Source: Telopea speciosissima (lineage: Eukaryota; Streptophyta; Magnoliopsida; Proteales; Proteaceae). From it: 64,000 bases of DNA. The stretch lies in assembly GCF_018873765.1 (NCBI RefSeq), contig NC_057922.1, positions 13,033,563 through 13,097,562 of the forward strand. The letters are read 5' to 3'. Below the pieces are notes generated by a model. The model worked only from the letters and a program-made list of their open reading frames with translations. It ran no database searches and was not told the DNA's origin. Position numbers and translations under genes: made by a program. Positions 61,901 to 64,000 of the stretch are shown here, one piece after another; the stretch's first letter is position 1, and each line of letters opens with the position of its first letter.

Positions 61901-62231
61901 CGTTTTCACATTATTTCAAATAGAAATCTGTGATCATCGATAGAACAAGAACCAATTTTGCATCAAATACTGAGCAAACCTCAACAGAGTCAAAGATAAA
62001 CAAATAACAAACACAAAGAAATCACGCTTTATACTGCAACTAACTAAACACAATCAAACACCAGAAAGCTAAAATCAGCTCCTGGAAATCTCATTCTGAT
62101 GTATCAGAGATCGTCTAAAACAAAAAGAAAACCAAATCATGCATTGAAATTCTTTACACTAAGAAGAATAATAAATCATTTACCAGATCAACATTCTCCT
62201 TAGTAATTTCCTCCAAGCTGATTCCACCCAT
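56524..62231 (-). CDS. plasma-membrane H+-ATPase (AHA/PMA, P3A type), 14 exons, complete
   Basis: Exons are 62231-62184, 60628-60272, 60172-59411, 59293-59171, 59098-58994, 58894-58750, 58657-58493, 58395-58157, 58064-58032, 57935-57854, 57736-57576, 57483-57310, 57170-56991 and 56802-56524. They join in phase to 950 residues (Arabidopsis AHA2 has 948). Visible parts: actuator TGES (184-187), [11 protein letters not shown] in TM4, phosphorylation motif CSDKTGTLT with Asp331, hinge TGDGVNDAP, the TM segments expected of this family, and a C-terminal regulatory domain ending QQNYTV. The penultimate Thr949 is the 14-3-3 docking site once phosphorylated. It pumps protons out of the cell using ATP and energises nutrient uptake and cell expansion. 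Sequence resembles the AHA1/AHA2 subgroup more than AHA4/11, by memory. No frame breaks were found. Confidence 0.96.
58951..58980. repeat. (AT)15 microsatellite in ATPase intron 5
   Basis: Thirty bases of pure AT repeat begin 13 bases inside the donor of the 99-bp intron 5. It fills almost a third of the intron. Confidence 0.95.
60629..62183 (-). other. ATPase intron 1 (1.55 kb), with SINE candidate
   Basis: The large first intron after codon 16 is the longest in this gene. It has T-rich tracts and, near 61180-61275, a tRNA-like repeat on the minus strand. No coding frame is supported. Confidence 0.7.
61170..61280 (-). mobile_element. tRNA-related SINE candidate, ATPase intron 1
   Basis: The minus strand reads gtcagttcagttggcaaaag, resembling an A box, then ggtcatgacttcaaatc, resembling a B box. 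An internal word tatttgaggag is directly repeated. The boundaries are uncertain. Confidence 0.4.
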
Positions 62232-62292
62232 CTTTGCCGGCGGCAGCAAACGAACTCAACAAAAATTCAACAAAACTCAAAGAGGCAAAATG

Positions 62293-62316
62293 TTAGAGAA
62301 GAGAAGTTAAGGCCAT
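62293..62316 (-). CDS. uORF of seven codons in the ATPase leader
   Basis: The minus strand has ATG GCC TTA ACT TCT CTT CTC TAA, encoding MALTSLL, ending 61 bases before the main ATG. It lies between the TATA-like box and the start codon. Short uORFs are known in tobacco PMA leaders; whether this one is translated is inference. Confidence 0.5.
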   Translation of the reverse strand: MALTSLL

Positions 62317-62428
62317 GCCAGATGAGAAGCCTCGTCTCTCGTTAAGAGAACGACAAAAAAGCGAAGCACAGCTTCAAGAAATGAATGAGAGGCTCCACAC
62401 AAATCTAAACTCACTCGGACATCTCCTT

Positions 62429-62478
62429 CTTATACCTCTCCATCACCCTCACAGGTAGGTAGGTAGGTAGGTAGGTGT
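62429..62478 (-). promoter_or_regulatory. TATA-like box and (AGGT)n repeat upstream of the ATPase
   Basis: The minus strand reads gaggtataagaagg around 62424-62437, about 200 bases before the ATG. An (AGGT)6 microsatellite lies immediately upstream at about 62453-62478. The transcription start is predicted near 62400. Confidence 0.5.
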
Positions 62479-62479
62479 T

Positions 62480-62971
62480 CTCGAAATTGAACCCCCTTTG
62501 TTGTGGGTCCCACGGTCCCACCCTCGACTAGAAAAGCCTGAGGAGGGGCTGAGGCCCCACCCAAACTCTCACTCTTCATTCCCTGACCCCTGCATTGCTT
62601 TGTGTGGATGACGACGTGGCGTTTCATTCTATGACGTGTCCGTGAAACACGCCTCGGGTTGCTGAATTTTTTTAGGTTGCTGAAGCTTCACTCTTCCCAC
62701 GCCGTGCCAAATGCTGTATACCAATTTACTTCGTGGGCCCACAATTAGTCAACCCGTGGCATGGATTCGCTCTTTTGTCTTCCTCTATCTTTAAAATCCC
62801 CTTTGCTTTTCAAGTTCCAAGTACATGGTGGTGGGCCCCAGGGATTAGTCAACGGGGCATGAACCTTTCACTCTTTCCCTTCTTTTTATCTTTTATTTCC
62901 CCCAAGCAGGTGGGGACATAACCTAATTAACCCACGTTTGTTGCAATTTATAAGAGGGTTTAAATGAAAAA
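62480..62971. other. upstream region of the H+-ATPase gene
   Basis: Non-coding. It has two ggg-ccac/gtggggcc style patches and a gtgggtcccac palindrome near 62501, but I cannot assign binding sites with confidence. Confidence 0.35.
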
Positions 62972-63123
62972 TTATCTCCTCCAGTTCCTACCCGGCCCCG
63001 TCGTCGGTTCCTATAATAGGGTGGTATGGACCTCATTCGGGTAGAATATTTGGATAAAGGTAAGGTGGTCATTCTAGTCCCTTTGTTAGAGGACTGGGCC
63101 GAACAGGAAATTGGAGGGGATAA
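62972..63123. mobile_element. small MITE, copy 2 of the 9712-9873 family
   Basis: It starts ttatctcctccagttcct and ends ggaggggataa, with interior ggtggtcattctagtccc matching copy 1. The internal foldback is weaker than in copy 1. Confidence 0.6.
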
Positions 63124-63834
63124 AGTTCAAGTTTAAAGAGAAGATAAGTAAAATTTATCAAAAAAAAAAAAAAAAAACTTTTGTATTCATTACTTTTTCT
63201 TTGATAAACGTCTACTTAAATTTTTTTTTTTTATTATCATATTTAGTAATAATAATTTTTAGATGAAATGTTTATTAAACTTCAATGGAAAGAAAATGAA
63301 AATTTTCAAATCTAAATTTTTTTTTTACTACATGTGACTATATAAATAACTTAAATTCTTACCATATTTAGAATGATACATGTTACATGTAATTTTTATT
63401 TTACTTTTTAAACAATTCAGGTTTAGATGTAAAGTAAAATGAAATTTAATAATCAAATATAGAATAATTTGGACTTGGTGATATAAGTCACAGGGATAAT
63501 GATTATAAGTTTGTTTTTTGGGTTTGAAAAGTCCACTTTCCTTTAATTCACCTTCAACCAACCAGAGTGTAAGGGATTTAAATGCAAAATAAACTAAAGT
63601 TTAAAAGCCAAATATGGAATGATTTGCAGTTTTCTACTTTTAGGAATTTTTTTTTCTTTTTTGATTGGAGGGGAGGGTATTGCCGATGGGAAGATATTTA
63701 TTTTTTCAGTGCCGGTGGGGAAGGGAAGAAAATATTTTTATGTGAGGGTTTTGATTTTAATTTTGATGGTAGCCATATATGTGTCGATATATATTTATAG
63801 ATATATATTTTTTATGTAATACGATTTGTGAAGA
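63124..63834. other. AT-rich intergenic, no gene seen
   Basis: Poly-A and poly-T tracts, and (ta)-rich sequence near 63770-63815. No domain-bearing frame. Confidence 0.4.
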
Positions 63835-64000
63835 TTTTTTTATTTTTTTTATTTTTATGGTTGAAAAGTAAGTTTATTGCAAACTAGAACAGAGCATAGC
63901 CAAGGAAACCGGGTTACAAAGATTCTGAATCCAAGGATTGGAAAGGGGCCAAACCGTCTTGCGCGCACAAGACAGGGCCCTCCTGGCTAGGGAGTCAGTT
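63835..64000 (-). mobile_element. 3' end of a LINE with A-rich tail, running off the window
   Basis: The minus strand is open from the window edge to a TAA at 63876-63874, with TDSLARRALSCARKTVWPLS and NPWIQNLC. This resembles the end of a LINE RNase H domain (xADxLARxAL) and its short tail. An A-rich stretch follows on the minus strand (63858-63835). Only about 40 codons are in view. Confidence 0.55.

Noticed and set aside
1-64000. CRISPR arrays, tRNA or rRNA genes
   Set aside because: No regularly spaced repeats or complete tRNA/rRNA sequences were seen; only tRNA-derived SINE fragments.

Overview
The window is nuclear DNA of a flowering plant. It has spliced genes with GT-AG introns, plant-specific families (SBP-box factor, atypical HLH factor of the IBH1 type, P-type plasma-membrane proton ATPase), AT-rich intergenic DNA, and many plant retroelements, SINEs and MITEs. 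Large TE-filled introns suggest a genome of moderate to large size. I cannot name the species. No prokaryotic, organellar or CRISPR features were seen.

Layout. (1) 862-3162, minus: an intact three-exon SPL8-like SBP-box gene. (2) 3.2-18.2 kb: intergenic DNA with a hAT-type MITE with perfect 8-bp target duplications (5674-5945), a second MITE (9712-9873), tRNA-derived SINE copies (13.05-13.42 kb), and an accg-rich hAT-like element (14364-14961). A related accg-rich repeat near 16.7-17.35 kb has a second copy of the first MITE nested in it. (3) 18224-40354, minus: one complete 16-exon gene for the glucosidase II beta subunit (PSL4/PRKCSH type). About 1.8 kb of coding sequence is spread over 22 kb because introns 4, 5, 7 and 12 hold retroelement debris: a Copia gag, a Copia element with both LTRs, a Gypsy-like gag, and two inverted copies of one LTR-type repeat. 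(4) 41238-42837, plus: a 5'-truncated LINE with a 16-bp target duplication just upstream of that gene. (5) 43-52 kb: MITEs, a decayed RTE-type LINE (about 45.9-47.3 kb), a 216-bp tandem duplication, and two exon-like blocks of an unrecognised gene. (6) 52850-53518, plus: an intronless IBH1-like HLH gene. (7) 56524-62231, minus: a complete 14-exon plasma-membrane H+-ATPase gene of 950 codons, with a short uORF in its leader. (8) The right edge carries the 3' end of another LINE on the minus strand.

The four host genes are unrelated in function: a developmental transcription factor, ER glycoprotein quality control, a growth-inhibiting HLH factor, and the membrane proton pump. There is no sign that they work as a cluster. 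The exon models of the three spliced genes were built by hand from splice consensus, reading phase and family similarity. All exon phases add up to open frames without internal stops.
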